Under the pieces are notes generated by a model. It did not search any database and had not been told where the DNA came from. It saw nothing but the letters and a program-made list of their open reading frames with translations. Position numbers and translations under genes: made by a program. From Alphaproteobacteria bacterium (GTDB taxonomy: Bacteria > Pseudomonadota > Alphaproteobacteria > Micavibrionales > CSBR16-224), in the NCBI GenBank assembly GCA_007116755.1, contig SKHU01000174.1, positions 1 to 13,457 of the forward strand: DNA of 13,457 bases, written 5' to 3'. This document shows positions 6,656-13,457 of this stretch, piece after piece. Position 1 is the first letter of the stretch, and each line of letters starts with the position of its first letter.

Positions 6656-7945
6656 TTATTGTGCCTGCCCCAATCGTGCGGCAATCACCATTCCCATGCG
6701 TTCCATTTTTCGTATCATATCGCGCAACTCAATTGTCTGCATCATATACAGGTCAATCTGCTTTTGAACTGCGGAGTGTTGGGATTCGTTCAACTCCACC
6801 ATATAGCGCGGTGTCCACAACTGCTCCATACGCGATCTCTTGATTTCCTGATAGCTGGCACGTCCGTCCGGCGCCCTGTCGGTCAACGGCCGCCCCGCCT
6901 CTTCCTGTAAATCGTCAAGAGCCAAAGGCGCTTCTCCTGCTGATGCCCTGTTTCCTGCAATGTCATTGATCGCCCCCGCATAAAGGTTCATGCGCGCCTG
7001 ATACTGGCGACGCGCCAGAACATTTGCACGCCCATGCGTGGTTGCCGTTGCCGTAGGATCAATGTTCGGCACAACAGGACTCCCGACAAGCAAACGCCGT
7101 GCCGCAGCAACATCCTGATTCCTCTCCTGATCCGTCATATCAATCGTATCGGCACCGAAAAGCGTTGTCGCCACATTATACTGATCCCGCGCCCGCGGTG
7201 ATGCCGCACCGGGAGGCATACGACCGGCGTTAAAATTCGGGTCGTAGTAATTATTCATATATTCGTTAAACTCATCCCTAAGTGCTGTCTCCGGCCCTTC
7301 AGCACTCGATGTCCCGACCATTCCCATCGCACCGCTTCCGACACCTGTTGCATAAAACTCATTTTCCATTGCAATTTTAGCAGCGCTTGACAGCTCTTGC
7401 GCCTGCAATTGAACCGGATTGATGGTATCGGCCACACACATTTGGGGTGACGGTTGCATTTCTTTCTGAGTTTGGATTTCTCGCTTTTGCAATGCGCGCT
7501 GCGCCGAGGACTGCAACGCCGCATTAAAAAACTCCCCCCACATGCGCGACTTGTCAATATCTGCCACATTCAATTGTGTCATCATATTCTGCATACCGGG
7601 CAACCATTCTGACCACAAATCCGCAAGCTTTTGCCTGACATCATCATCGATCCCGTCAAGCTGCATATCCGTACCAAGAAAATCATTGATACGGTCAAGA
7701 ATCTGGGTCTGGATTAAATTTGAAAGCAGGTTTGAAATTGCGTTCATGGTCATATTCTGGGCAGCTATCACTGCTGCTTGCCATACCCCTTGCTCTGCAA
7801 ATGTTTCACACATCAGGGCATGCGCCTGCCTCGGCGCCACCGTAACGGTTGATGTCGCCACAAAAAACATACAAAAAGCGCCAAAAATAAGTCCTGATAA
7901 AGATCTCTTTCGGGAACCACTTCTTATTTTTCGATCATCGGTCAT
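6656..7945 (-). CDS. Exported protein, third member of tandem paralogue family, lacking the FC cysteine pair
   Basis: This 429-residue protein has a Lys/Arg-rich N-terminus, a hydrophobic stretch (about 17-35) and a signal peptidase site at AHA/LMC (after 43). It matches its neighbours in block order: a helical N-terminal part, LWSEWLPGMQNMMTQLNV (110-127), PSPQMC (165-170), TSSAEGPETALRDEF, and a C-terminal helix set with SYQEIKRSRMEQL and ELRDMIRKMERMGM. The mature chain has only two cysteines, Cys46 and Cys170, which are the two positions present in all four paralogues. Where the others have FC and a second Cys, it reads NNYYDPNFNAG and both are absent. The middle is rich in Met, Gln and Asn. 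It follows the previous gene by 12 bases; GGGG seven bases before the ATG may be the ribosome site. No function can be assigned. Confidence 0.8.
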   Translation of the reverse strand: MTDDRKIRSGSRKRSLSGLIFGAFCMFFVATSTVTVAPRQAHALMCETFAEQGVWQAAVIAAQNMTMNAISNLLSNLIQTQILDRINDFLGTDMQLDGIDDDVRQKLADLWSEWLPGMQNMMTQLNVADIDKSRMWGEFFNAALQSSAQRALQKREIQTQKEMQPSPQMCVADTINPVQLQAQELSSAAKIAMENEFYATGVGSGAMGMVGTSSAEGPETALRDEFNEYMNNYYDPNFNAGRMPPGAASPRARDQYNVATTLFGADTIDMTDQERNQDVAAARRLLVGSPVVPNIDPTATATTHGRANVLARRQYQARMNLYAGAINDIAGNRASAGEAPLALDDLQEEAGRPLTDRAPDGRASYQEIKRSRMEQLWTPRYMVELNESQHSAVQKQIDLYMMQTIELRDMIRKMERMGMVIAARLGQAQ

Positions 7946-7957
7946 CTCAAAACCCCG

Positions 7958-9367
7958 TTATCTTGACATCATTCTTTCTCCGGAATCCGGAAATTCCATA
8001 TAGCCGTCCAGCATATTTCCTGTCTCAACAGCAAGCGTCAGAGCCACACGCTCCAGCAATTCAAAATAATCCCGTAAATTCATCAAATAGATTGATGAAA
8101 CAATGTATCTTTCGCGTTCAATATTCAAAGGCGTATCAACCATCTCCAACGCATATGTTCCCGTTGATGATTTGTAGTGCGTCAAGGCATGCATCAGTTC
8201 AAAATAGCTGGAATTCTCGGAAATCGGTAAAGACGAACCCGTCTTCTCGCTAAATTCCTGCACCCAGTCGCCCATGTCACTTCCCTCCGTACGCCAGCCT
8301 ATGCTCAAAACGGGAACACTGGCCGCCGCGGAAGCGCGCGCCAACGACGCACGTGAGGAAAGAAATCTCCCCTGCCCGATGACCGTATCCAACTCGTTTT
8401 CCGATACAGCCGGCGCCATCCGATTGCCGGCGATATTTTCAATCAGTTGTTCTGTCGCATAGCGCGCATTAGGATCGCTCATCGGTATCGTCGGCATTTC
8501 AAGCAGTATTTCTGTCGGCTTGATATCGGCATCAACAGGATTAAACGTGCCCGGTGGTCCTCCGGGATCGCACGATGCGGCAAAAATCTCACCCTTATTA
8601 TAACCCTCGTTACAAAAACGCGTCGATAACCGCTCCCACCGATCCCTCAGCACAGCATCACCGCCTTCTGCCGCCAAACTGCCCACAGTGTTCAACGAAT
8701 TCCCCACTCTTTCTCCCTCAAGCCCCCTGCGCACCGCTCGCTCAAACGCATAAGAACGCGCAAAACCGCCCGATTGCGTTATCGCCATGCACATCTGCGC
8801 ACTCGGGCGGTAATCACGTTGTGCCCCATCGTGCGCGCGCTCAAGAGATTCCGTAGAAACATTCAAATTCGGCGCATCGAAAAAGGAAAGCAGCATCCGC
8901 GACTGATCCTGACGCGATGTATGTAACTGAGCCATCATACTGGCCAGAGCCGGACGCAAATCAAACAGATAAAACTGCCCCCACCATGTCTCAAAATTGT
9001 CTTCCATCTCTTGCAGCCGGTCAAAAACTCCCCCGACCAGGTCATTGATCCTCTCATTGGCCAAATCTTCAAGGCTACTAAAAACCTGACTGACGATATA
9101 TTCCAGCGCCGCCTGAATAGCCGCTGTCGCTCCAGCTGTCTGGCCGGGAACCACACAAGCGCAAAGACAGGGGGGATAGGTCGTGCAAACTGACGGCGAT
9201 GGCGCCGTCTGGGCATATGCCAGATCATGCGCAATCTGCTGCGAACGCATGACATGCGGCGCAGCAATCAGCACAAGCGATAAAAACAGCACGGCTACAC
9301 CAAAAGATGCCTTACGCGCCGCTTGCCGCCAATCCCTTTTTTTGCTTTTCCTGCTCTTTTCCGTCAT
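7958..9367 (-). CDS. Exported protein with Cys cluster, second member of tandem paralogue family
   Basis: This 469-residue protein has an unusually long basic N-region (about 20 residues with many Lys/Arg), a hydrophobic segment at about 22-38, and possible cleavage near AYA/Q (about 52). A hydrophobic segment so far from that site means it could instead be an uncleaved anchor. A compact cluster CTTYPPCLCAC (61-71) follows. Shared family blocks are TWWGQFYLFDLRPALASMM with QLHTSRQDQSR (about 117-147), DYRPSAQMC (Cys193), SLAAEGGDAVLRDRW, and RFC with a second Cys 13 residues later (252, 266). Further on come QLIENIAGN, then EGSDMGDWV, which matches GSDMGHLV of the first gene, and a C-terminal helical region with YLMNLRDYFELLERV. 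AAGG lies just before the start, and the gap to the first gene is about 37 bases. Function is unknown. Confidence 0.8.
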   Translation of the reverse strand: MTEKSRKSKKRDWRQAARKASFGVAVLFLSLVLIAAPHVMRSQQIAHDLAYAQTAPSPSVCTTYPPCLCACVVPGQTAGATAAIQAALEYIVSQVFSSLEDLANERINDLVGGVFDRLQEMEDNFETWWGQFYLFDLRPALASMMAQLHTSRQDQSRMLLSFFDAPNLNVSTESLERAHDGAQRDYRPSAQMCMAITQSGGFARSYAFERAVRRGLEGERVGNSLNTVGSLAAEGGDAVLRDRWERLSTRFCNEGYNKGEIFAASCDPGGPPGTFNPVDADIKPTEILLEMPTIPMSDPNARYATEQLIENIAGNRMAPAVSENELDTVIGQGRFLSSRASLARASAAASVPVLSIGWRTEGSDMGDWVQEFSEKTGSSLPISENSSYFELMHALTHYKSSTGTYALEMVDTPLNIERERYIVSSIYLMNLRDYFELLERVALTLAVETGNMLDGYMEFPDSGERMMSR

Positions 9368-9404
9368 ACCTTATCCTATCCGCCAATAATCCGATCTGCC
9401 GTTA

Positions 9405-10904
9405 TTAATAGCCCGACGGCACCATTTCTCTCATAGCTCCACCAGCGTGTCCTCCTATGCCCATCGCCCCTTTGACAGCCTGCATTGCCACCGCATAATC
9501 CATGAAATCCGACACTTCTGCCATGCCGAACGTCAACTGATACACCGCCAATGTCGCAAGGAAGCTGTCAATATTTTCCGGTGACACAGAGGCCATCCGG
9601 CTTTGCAAATCCACCGAGGCGCTTTCCAGAATAGCGCGCTCAATCTCGTTCCAACTGGGATTAGAATCATAACAATCGGATCCTGCGGCCTGCGGCGGAA
9701 TCCCGACCGAACCGTCACATTGACACGCCGGCACACCCGGATTGCCCGGGATACAAGGAACCCCGGAAAACGGGCTACCTACAGGCGGTACACCGCATCC
9801 ATGTCCGCCCGGCGGCACGGCCGGCGTTCCCGGAAATCCCGGTGCGCCCGGCGTATAAGGATCGCATACCGGCCCGCCATCAGCGGAATAACCTGCCCGT
9901 CCGCGATGCACCGCGACCAGATGCCCCATATCACTGCCCGGAACAATATTCGCAACCACACGGTATAACGCCGCATGCGCCAATTGCTGCCGCGACATAT
10001 AGGAAAGATTGTCCATAAAGACACTCATACCCTGCACCGTATTGATCTCATCCGGCACCATTAGATCAATAGGTCTCGGCCCGACAAGATTTACAATAAA
10101 ATCATCAAGGTTCTGCTTGAGATCGTCATTGCGGACATTGTAGTTATCCACAAACAGATTGCCCGCATTGATGTCTTCATCTATCCAAGCACCATCAACT
10201 GCGCCGTCACCGCAAATCGTATTACCGTCATTGATTTGCGTATTAACGTAACGGTCACAGAAATGCTCCTTGAGCGCGACCTGATAGATCTCCAGCCCCT
10301 CTGCCGCCGCTGTCGGCGTTCCGGTTCCGTCGTCCAGACTGGCCTCGGCACTCGGCGCACGCGCTACAGGCGCGGCACGCGCATACGCATTTTTAATGCG
10401 TGTCATACGTTGCAGACCGCCTGTGATCGAAGCCGCCTCGCACTGCAATTCGCTTGGCTCGTGCTCACGGTAGGCATCCGCCTCCAACTCTTCAAACATA
10501 CGGGTGGTGCGCGCCAACTCGGGGCCGTCCTTAAGAGAGGCAAGTGCCCGCGAGGTATCCTGAGTCGACGTATGAAGTTGAGCAGTCTGGGATGCCAGTG
10601 CAGGATATAAGTCATAATACCAGAACTGGTCAAACCAGGTTTCCGCATTTTCACCAAAAATATCAAACATCTCCGACATTGCATCCGTGACGGAACTAAT
10701 CAACGTATTCAACAGATCCTGCAAAATATCCCGTGCAAAATGCATAGCGACTTCCGTCACCACCGTCCAGACGGTATTCATGGAAAAACCTGATCCGGCA
10801 CCAGGTGTCATACATGGCTGCGCCTGCGCTTGCTGCGGCGCCGAAAAGATCAGAACACAGCACAATACCAGAACAGTTGCCGTTCGTTTCAGAATATGCC
10901 CCAT
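9405..10904 (-). CDS. Exported protein with Pro/Gly/Cys-rich insert, first member of tandem paralogue family
   Basis: The start is set at 10904, where AGGGTGG lies a few bases upstream; an in-frame ATG at 10922 adds six residues but has no ribosome site. The 499-residue product has a textbook signal peptide (GHILKR, hydrophobic LVLCCVLIF, QAQA/QPC after residue 28). Family blocks are FWYYDLYPALASQTAQLHT with QDTSRAL (about 94-121), HEPSELQC (Cys165), GTPTAAAEGLEIYQVALKEH then FC (216) with a second Cys at 231, FIVNLVGPRPIDLMVPDE, GSDMGHLV, and a C-terminal part starting NPSWNEIERAILES. Unlike its relatives it carries about 70 residues of collagen-like Pro/Gly triplets with six cysteines (about 343-411) just before the C-terminal part. 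As the first gene of the operon it faces gltA divergently. Unrecognised function; exported with confidence. Confidence 0.82.
   Translation of the reverse strand: MGHILKRTATVLVLCCVLIFSAPQQAQAQPCMTPGAGSGFSMNTVWTVVTEVAMHFARDILQDLLNTLISSVTDAMSEMFDIFGENAETWFDQFWYYDLYPALASQTAQLHTSTQDTSRALASLKDGPELARTTRMFEELEADAYREHEPSELQCEAASITGGLQRMTRIKNAYARAAPVARAPSAEASLDDGTGTPTAAAEGLEIYQVALKEHFCDRYVNTQINDGNTICGDGAVDGAWIDEDINAGNLFVDNYNVRNDDLKQNLDDFIVNLVGPRPIDLMVPDEINTVQGMSVFMDNLSYMSRQQLAHAALYRVVANIVPGSDMGHLVAVHRGRAGYSADGGPVCDPYTPGAPGFPGTPAVPPGGHGCGVPPVGSPFSGVPCIPGNPGVPACQCDGSVGIPPQAAGSDCYDSNPSWNEIERAILESASVDLQSRMASVSPENIDSFLATLAVYQLTFGMAEVSDFMDYAVAMQAVKGAMGIGGHAGGAMREMVPSGY
9672..9878 (-). repeat. Collagen-like Pro/Gly/Cys-rich low-complexity segment inside the first paralogue
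   Basis: About 69 codons encode irregular Gly-x-Pro/Pro-Gly triplets such as PGAPGFPGTPAVPPGG and GVPCIPGNPGVPACQC, with six cysteines. It sits between two blocks conserved in all four paralogues, so it looks like an expansion in a tolerant loop. The DNA is visibly GC-richer than its surroundings. Confidence 0.6.
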
Positions 10905-11173
10905 ATCCACCCTATCTCGCATTAATATCGAATTATCGTAAACCCGTCATTGCGTCCGTTCACTGTCACGGCCAAAAGCCGTATCTCCCCGCTCTGCATT
11001 TGTATTTTTTACAACACAGACAACGGAAAGATAAAAAACTCCCTCTTTTCAGTATAACACATTTATTTTTGCCGTGTAAAAAAAAATACCGGGATATATA
11101 GGCAGCCCCTTATTTTACAAAGAAAAATTGACATATTCAAAACACGTGAATTGTGCGCCGCAATATAAAATTG

Positions 11174-11196
11174 TTGCAGTGCAATATGGTATTGCA
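11174..11196. promoter_or_regulatory. Nested palindromes in the gltA promoter spacer (candidate operator)
   Basis: TTGCA/G/TGCAA (11174-11184) overlaps TGCAATA/TGG/TATTGCA (11180-11196); both are perfect inverted repeats. The sequence GCAATAT also occurs at 11160-11166, exactly 21 bases (two helical turns) before its copy at 11181-11187. Such an arrangement between -35 and -10 would let a dimeric regulator block polymerase. TTGCA-type motifs resemble sites reported for XRE-family acyl-CoA-responsive regulators (RamB/ScfR/PccR group), but this link is only a guess. Confidence 0.45.
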
Positions 11197-11203
11197 TTAT
11201 AAT
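11174..11203 (+). promoter_or_regulatory. gltA promoter (TTGCAG-N18-TATAAT)
   Basis: TTGCAG (11174-11179) and a perfect TATAAT (11198-11203) are separated by 18 bases. Transcription would begin near 11210, giving a leader of about 80 bases before the gltA start. The -10 context ATTATAATAGAA is identical to that upstream of the gene at 981. Confidence 0.55.
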
Positions 11204-11288
11204 AGAAATAAGACTAGTTTTTGAAAGCCTTGCAATGAAAAGACCGCCAACCGAAAAATAAAATCTGCAAAAGAGGTAAGGGGTAGAA

Positions 11289-12617
11289 ATGAATAATACA
11301 ACAAAAAAAGAAGTGAAAAAGGCGATTTTAAGCTTCCCCGATACGGGAGAAAGTTACGAAATGCCGGTATTGGAGGGATCGGTTGGCCCGAAAGCGATTG
11401 ACGTGCGACGGCTTTACACCGATACGGGGTATTTCACCTATGATCCGGGTTTCACCTCCACAGCCAGCTGCGAATCCGGACTGACCTATATTGATGGCGA
11501 AGCCGGGATCCTTTCGCATCGCGGCTATAAGATCGAAGATCTGGCGGCCGGCAGCACCTACCTTGAAGTCTGCTATCTCCTGCTTTACGGGGAGTTGCCG
11601 GACAAGAAGCGATTTGAGGAATTCGTGCATCACGTGACTTACCACAGTCTGGTGCATGAGCAGATTCACTATTTCTTCCGCGGTTTCCGCCGTGATGCAC
11701 ACCCGATGTCCGTTATGGTGGGAGCGGTCGGCGCTCTTTCGGCTTTTTATCACGATTCGCTGGATATTGACGATCTGGAACAGCGCGAACTGGCCGCCTA
11801 CCGCCTGCTGGCAAAAATGCCGACACTGGCCGCGATGGCGTATAAATATTCCATCGGCCAGCCTTTCACCTATCCGCGCAACGAACTGAGCTATGCGGAG
11901 AATTTCCTGCATATGACCTTTTCCGTGCCGAGCGAAACATATGATGTCAATCCGGTGCTGGCACGCGCCATGGACAAAATCCTGATTCTTCATGCCGATC
12001 ACGAACAGAACGCCTCGACTTCGACGGTACGTCTGGCCGGATCGTCGCGCGCCAACCCCTTTGCCTGTATTGCATCGGGAATCGCCTCGCTCTGGGGCCC
12101 CGCACATGGCGGTGCAAACGAAGCCGTTCTGGATATGCTGACAGAAATCGGCTCGCCAAACCGCATTCCGGAATTTATCGAACGCGCAAAAAACAAGGAC
12201 GACCCGTTCCGCCTGATGGGATTCGGACACCGCGTTTATAAAAACTACGACCCGCGCGCGCAGGTTATGCGTGAGGCCTGCCATGAAGTCCTGTCAGAGC
12301 TTGGCATCGAAAACGAGCCCTTGCTTGATCTGGCCATGCAACTTGAAAAAATCGCGCTGGAAGACGAGTATTTCGTGGAACGCAAGCTGTTTCCGAATGT
12401 CGATTTTTACTCCGGCATTATTTTGAAAGCGATGGGCTTCCCGACCTCAATGTTTACGGTTTTGTTCGCATTATCACGCAGCGTCGGCTGGATTGCGCAA
12501 TGGAAGGAAATGATTGAGGAGCCGACGCAAAAAATCGGCCGTCCGCGCCAGCTTTATACCGGCCCCGCACCACGCCATTATGTTCCGATGACCGAGCGGG
12601 GAATCGAGATACCCTAA
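11289..12617 (+). CDS. gltA: Citrate synthase (type II)
   Basis: This enzyme condenses acetyl-CoA and oxaloacetate to citrate, the entry step of the TCA cycle, in the cytoplasm. The 442 residues match the usual length for hexameric Gram-negative enzymes. Active-site features are visible: ILHADHEQNAST (His235, His238), PAHGGANEAV (His273), GFGHRVYKNYDPR (His314) and NVDFYSGII (Asp372); His273, His314 and Asp372 correspond to the catalytic His264, His305 and Asp362 of the E. coli enzyme. The N-terminal beta region (LTYIDGEAGILSHRGYKIEDLA) is also intact. The ATG is preceded by AAGAGGTAAGGGG, a strong ribosome site. The gene is monocistronic by context: divergent from the paralogue cluster and convergent with the cysteine desulfurase. 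Palindromes in its promoter suggest it is regulated. Function is highly certain. Confidence 0.98.
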   Translation: MNNTTKKEVKKAILSFPDTGESYEMPVLEGSVGPKAIDVRRLYTDTGYFTYDPGFTSTASCESGLTYIDGEAGILSHRGYKIEDLAAGSTYLEVCYLLLYGELPDKKRFEEFVHHVTYHSLVHEQIHYFFRGFRRDAHPMSVMVGAVGALSAFYHDSLDIDDLEQRELAAYRLLAKMPTLAAMAYKYSIGQPFTYPRNELSYAENFLHMTFSVPSETYDVNPVLARAMDKILILHADHEQNASTSTVRLAGSSRANPFACIASGIASLWGPAHGGANEAVLDMLTEIGSPNRIPEFIERAKNKDDPFRLMGFGHRVYKNYDPRAQVMREACHEVLSELGIENEPLLDLAMQLEKIALEDEYFVERKLFPNVDFYSGIILKAMGFPTSMFTVLFALSRSVGWIAQWKEMIEEPTQKIGRPRQLYTGPAPRHYVPMTERGIEIP

Positions 12618-12678
12618 GGACAGGCACCATCAATCTTGCCCGTTCTGTGTGCGAAAATGTATAACCGCGCACCACCCG

Positions 12679-12693
12679 GACGCTTTGAGCGTC
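12679..12693. terminator. Short hairpin between convergent gltA and cysteine desulfurase genes
   Basis: GACGCT/TTG/AGCGTC is a perfect 6-base stem with a 3-base loop, located in the 85-base gap between the two convergent genes. Neither side has a T-run, so it is at best a weak or Rho-assisted terminator, or a processing point for both transcripts. Confidence 0.3.
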
Positions 12694-12702
12694 ATCGAAT
12701 CC

Positions 12703-13457
12703 TTATGCTGCATTATTGCTTTTCATGCGTGTGCAGATTTTCTGCCATGCCGCGATGAATACGTCGACATCTTCCGCCGTGCTTGACCAGCCGAGACTGA
12801 CGCGCAAACTGCTGTCCTGTTCCGCCTGAGAAGCGCCCATTGCCGCCAGCACCGTCGATTTGCGCGTCGAACCGCTGGAACATGCCGTTCCCGCCGTCAC
12901 GGCGATCCCCTCCATATCCATGGCAATCATCAGCGCCTGAGAATCCAGCCCCGGCGTAGCAAAAAAGCATGTATTGGCCGTACGCGGCGCGTCACGGCCG
13001 AAAATCACGCTTTCCGGCGTGATACGCAAAATCTCGTTTTCCATCCTGTCGCGCAACGCCGACAGCGCCTGATAGGTTTCGATACCGGCGGCAGCCTCCC
13101 TGATCGCCGCACCGAAACCTGCGATTGCCGCCGCATTTTCCGTTCCGGCGCGCCGCCCCTTTTCCTGACCGCCGCCGCGCAAAAGCGGGCGCACTGTAAA
13201 TCCGCTGCGCAAAATCATTGCCCCGACACCCTGCGCCGCCCCGATCTTATGCCCCGACAGAGTCAGTGCGTCCACGCCCAGCGCCTGCATATCGACAGGC
13301 ACACGCCCGAAAGCCTGTGCCGCATCCGTATGCACAAACGCACCGTATTGACGTGCCAGCGCAACAATTTCAGGCAAGGGCTGGATCACGCCGGTTTCAT
13401 TATTGACCATCATCACCGATACCAGAATGCCGCCTTCTTTGCGTGCCGCCTCGCGTA
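12703..13457 (-). CDS. Cysteine desulfurase, NifS/IscS-like class V aminotransferase (partial, C-terminal 250 residues)
   Basis: The enzyme uses pyridoxal phosphate to take sulfur from cysteine as a persulfide for iron-sulfur cluster or tRNA thiolation pathways. The reading frame is open to the right edge, so the N-terminus (with the cofactor-stacking His) is missing; the GTG at 13416 is internal, because the frame continues upstream as REAARKEGILVSVMMVNNETG. Diagnostic sites are present: VHTDAAQAFG (cofactor Asp and Gln), SGHKIGAAQGVGA (Schiff-base Lys, codon at 13246-13248), RAGTENAAAIAG, and the catalytic cysteine loop TAGTACSSGS (Cys codon at 12880-12882). In alphaproteobacteria such genes often precede suf cluster genes, but the neighbours lie outside. 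It converges on gltA. NifS, IscS or a tRNA-dedicated role cannot be separated from this part. Confidence 0.93.
   Translation of the reverse strand, partial: REAARKEGGILVSVMMVNNETGVIQPLPEIVALARQYGAFVHTDAAQAFGRVPVDMQALGVDALTLSGHKIGAAQGVGAMILRSGFTVRPLLRGGGQEKGRRAGTENAAAIAGFGAAIREAAAGIETYQALSALRDRMENEILRITPESVIFGRDAPRTANTCFFATPGLDSQALMIAMDMEGIAVTAGTACSSGSTRKSTVLAAMGASQAEQDSSLRVSLGWSSTAEDVDVFIAAWQKICTRMKSNNAA

Larger units (their letters stand above)
10923..11288. promoter_or_regulatory. 366-base divergent regulatory region between paralogue operon and gltA
   Basis: This AT-rich gap has no credible gene. On the minus side a TATACT -10 (plus coordinates 11051-11056) lies about 130-145 bases before the first paralogue gene, with TTACAC (11074-11079) at a 17-base spacer; the -35 match is poor. 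A 14-base sequence, ATTTTTGCCGTGTA (11065-11078), also occurs at 5237-5250 upstream of fliF in the same orientation. On the plus side the gltA promoter and its palindromes occupy 11160-11207. Poly-A/T tracts at 11078-11086 may bend the DNA. Confidence 0.5.

Noticed and set aside
5279..10904. Assignment of the four paralogues to VirB5/TrbJ-type conjugation proteins
   Set aside because: Exported helical proteins with a Trp/Gln-rich core recall this group, but no diagnostic motif was seen and no other type IV secretion gene is in the window.
5279..10904. Prophage or mobile island origin of the paralogue cluster
   Set aside because: No integrase, transposase, direct repeats or attachment sites at the borders, and no marked change of base composition apart from the Pro/Gly-rich stretch.
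11128..11133. Perfect TTGACA as the gltA -35
   Set aside because: At 16-18 bases downstream there is only TTGTGC-like sequence, no acceptable -10; TTGCAG with TATAAT further down is better.
11328..12284. 318-codon open frame on the minus strand inside gltA
   Set aside because: It lies wholly antisense to a clear citrate synthase; its translation has no domain-like features and no ribosome site was seen.

Overview
The window looks like a chromosomal segment of a flagellated alphaproteobacterium of moderate GC. Three things suggest this: a long fused-type indolepyruvate ferredoxin oxidoreductase, a fliF-fliG-fliH block preceded by an exact CtrA-type box (TTAA-N7-TTAA), and a type II citrate synthase next to a NifS-like cysteine desulfurase. 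I saw no RNA genes, CRISPR arrays, transposases, integrases or phage genes. The species cannot be named from the sequence.

Layout, left to right. (1) 1-821, minus: N-terminal part of an indolepyruvate ferredoxin oxidoreductase that runs off the left edge. (2) 981-1673, plus: an unrecognised exported protein of about 230 residues with a strong RBS. Its end converges on fliH, and the two genes' last codons form an inverted repeat. (3) 1684-5089, minus: fliF-fliG-fliH, encoding the flagellar MS-ring, the rotor switch protein and a FliH-type export ATPase regulator. The 190-base leader upstream holds the CtrA-type box and three short hairpins. (4) 5279-10904, minus: four tandem genes encoding exported, cysteine-containing proteins that are diverged paralogues of one another along their whole length. 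I do not recognise the family. This is the most unusual part of the window. (5) 10923-11288: a 366-base divergent regulatory region serving the paralogue cluster and gltA. It holds promoter-like elements and nested palindromes between the gltA -35 and -10. (6) 11289-12617, plus: citrate synthase (gltA). (7) 12703 to the right edge, minus: a cysteine desulfurase lacking its N-terminus.

The flagellar genes form one operon with small gaps (35 and 11 bases). The four paralogues also form a tight operon, read from 10904 down to 5279 with gaps of about 10-55 bases. A 14-base sequence occurs in the same orientation upstream of both operons, which hints at shared control. The four proteins share blocks in the same order: signal peptide, early Cys, a Trp-rich/PAL/QLHT core, a PSxxxC block, an (A)AEG...FC block and a C-terminal helical segment. 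They vary in a variable-length loop, which in the first gene has become a Pro/Gly/Cys-rich collagen-like stretch. Their function is unknown. The cysteine pattern suggests folding in an oxidising compartment (periplasm, surface or outside the cell).
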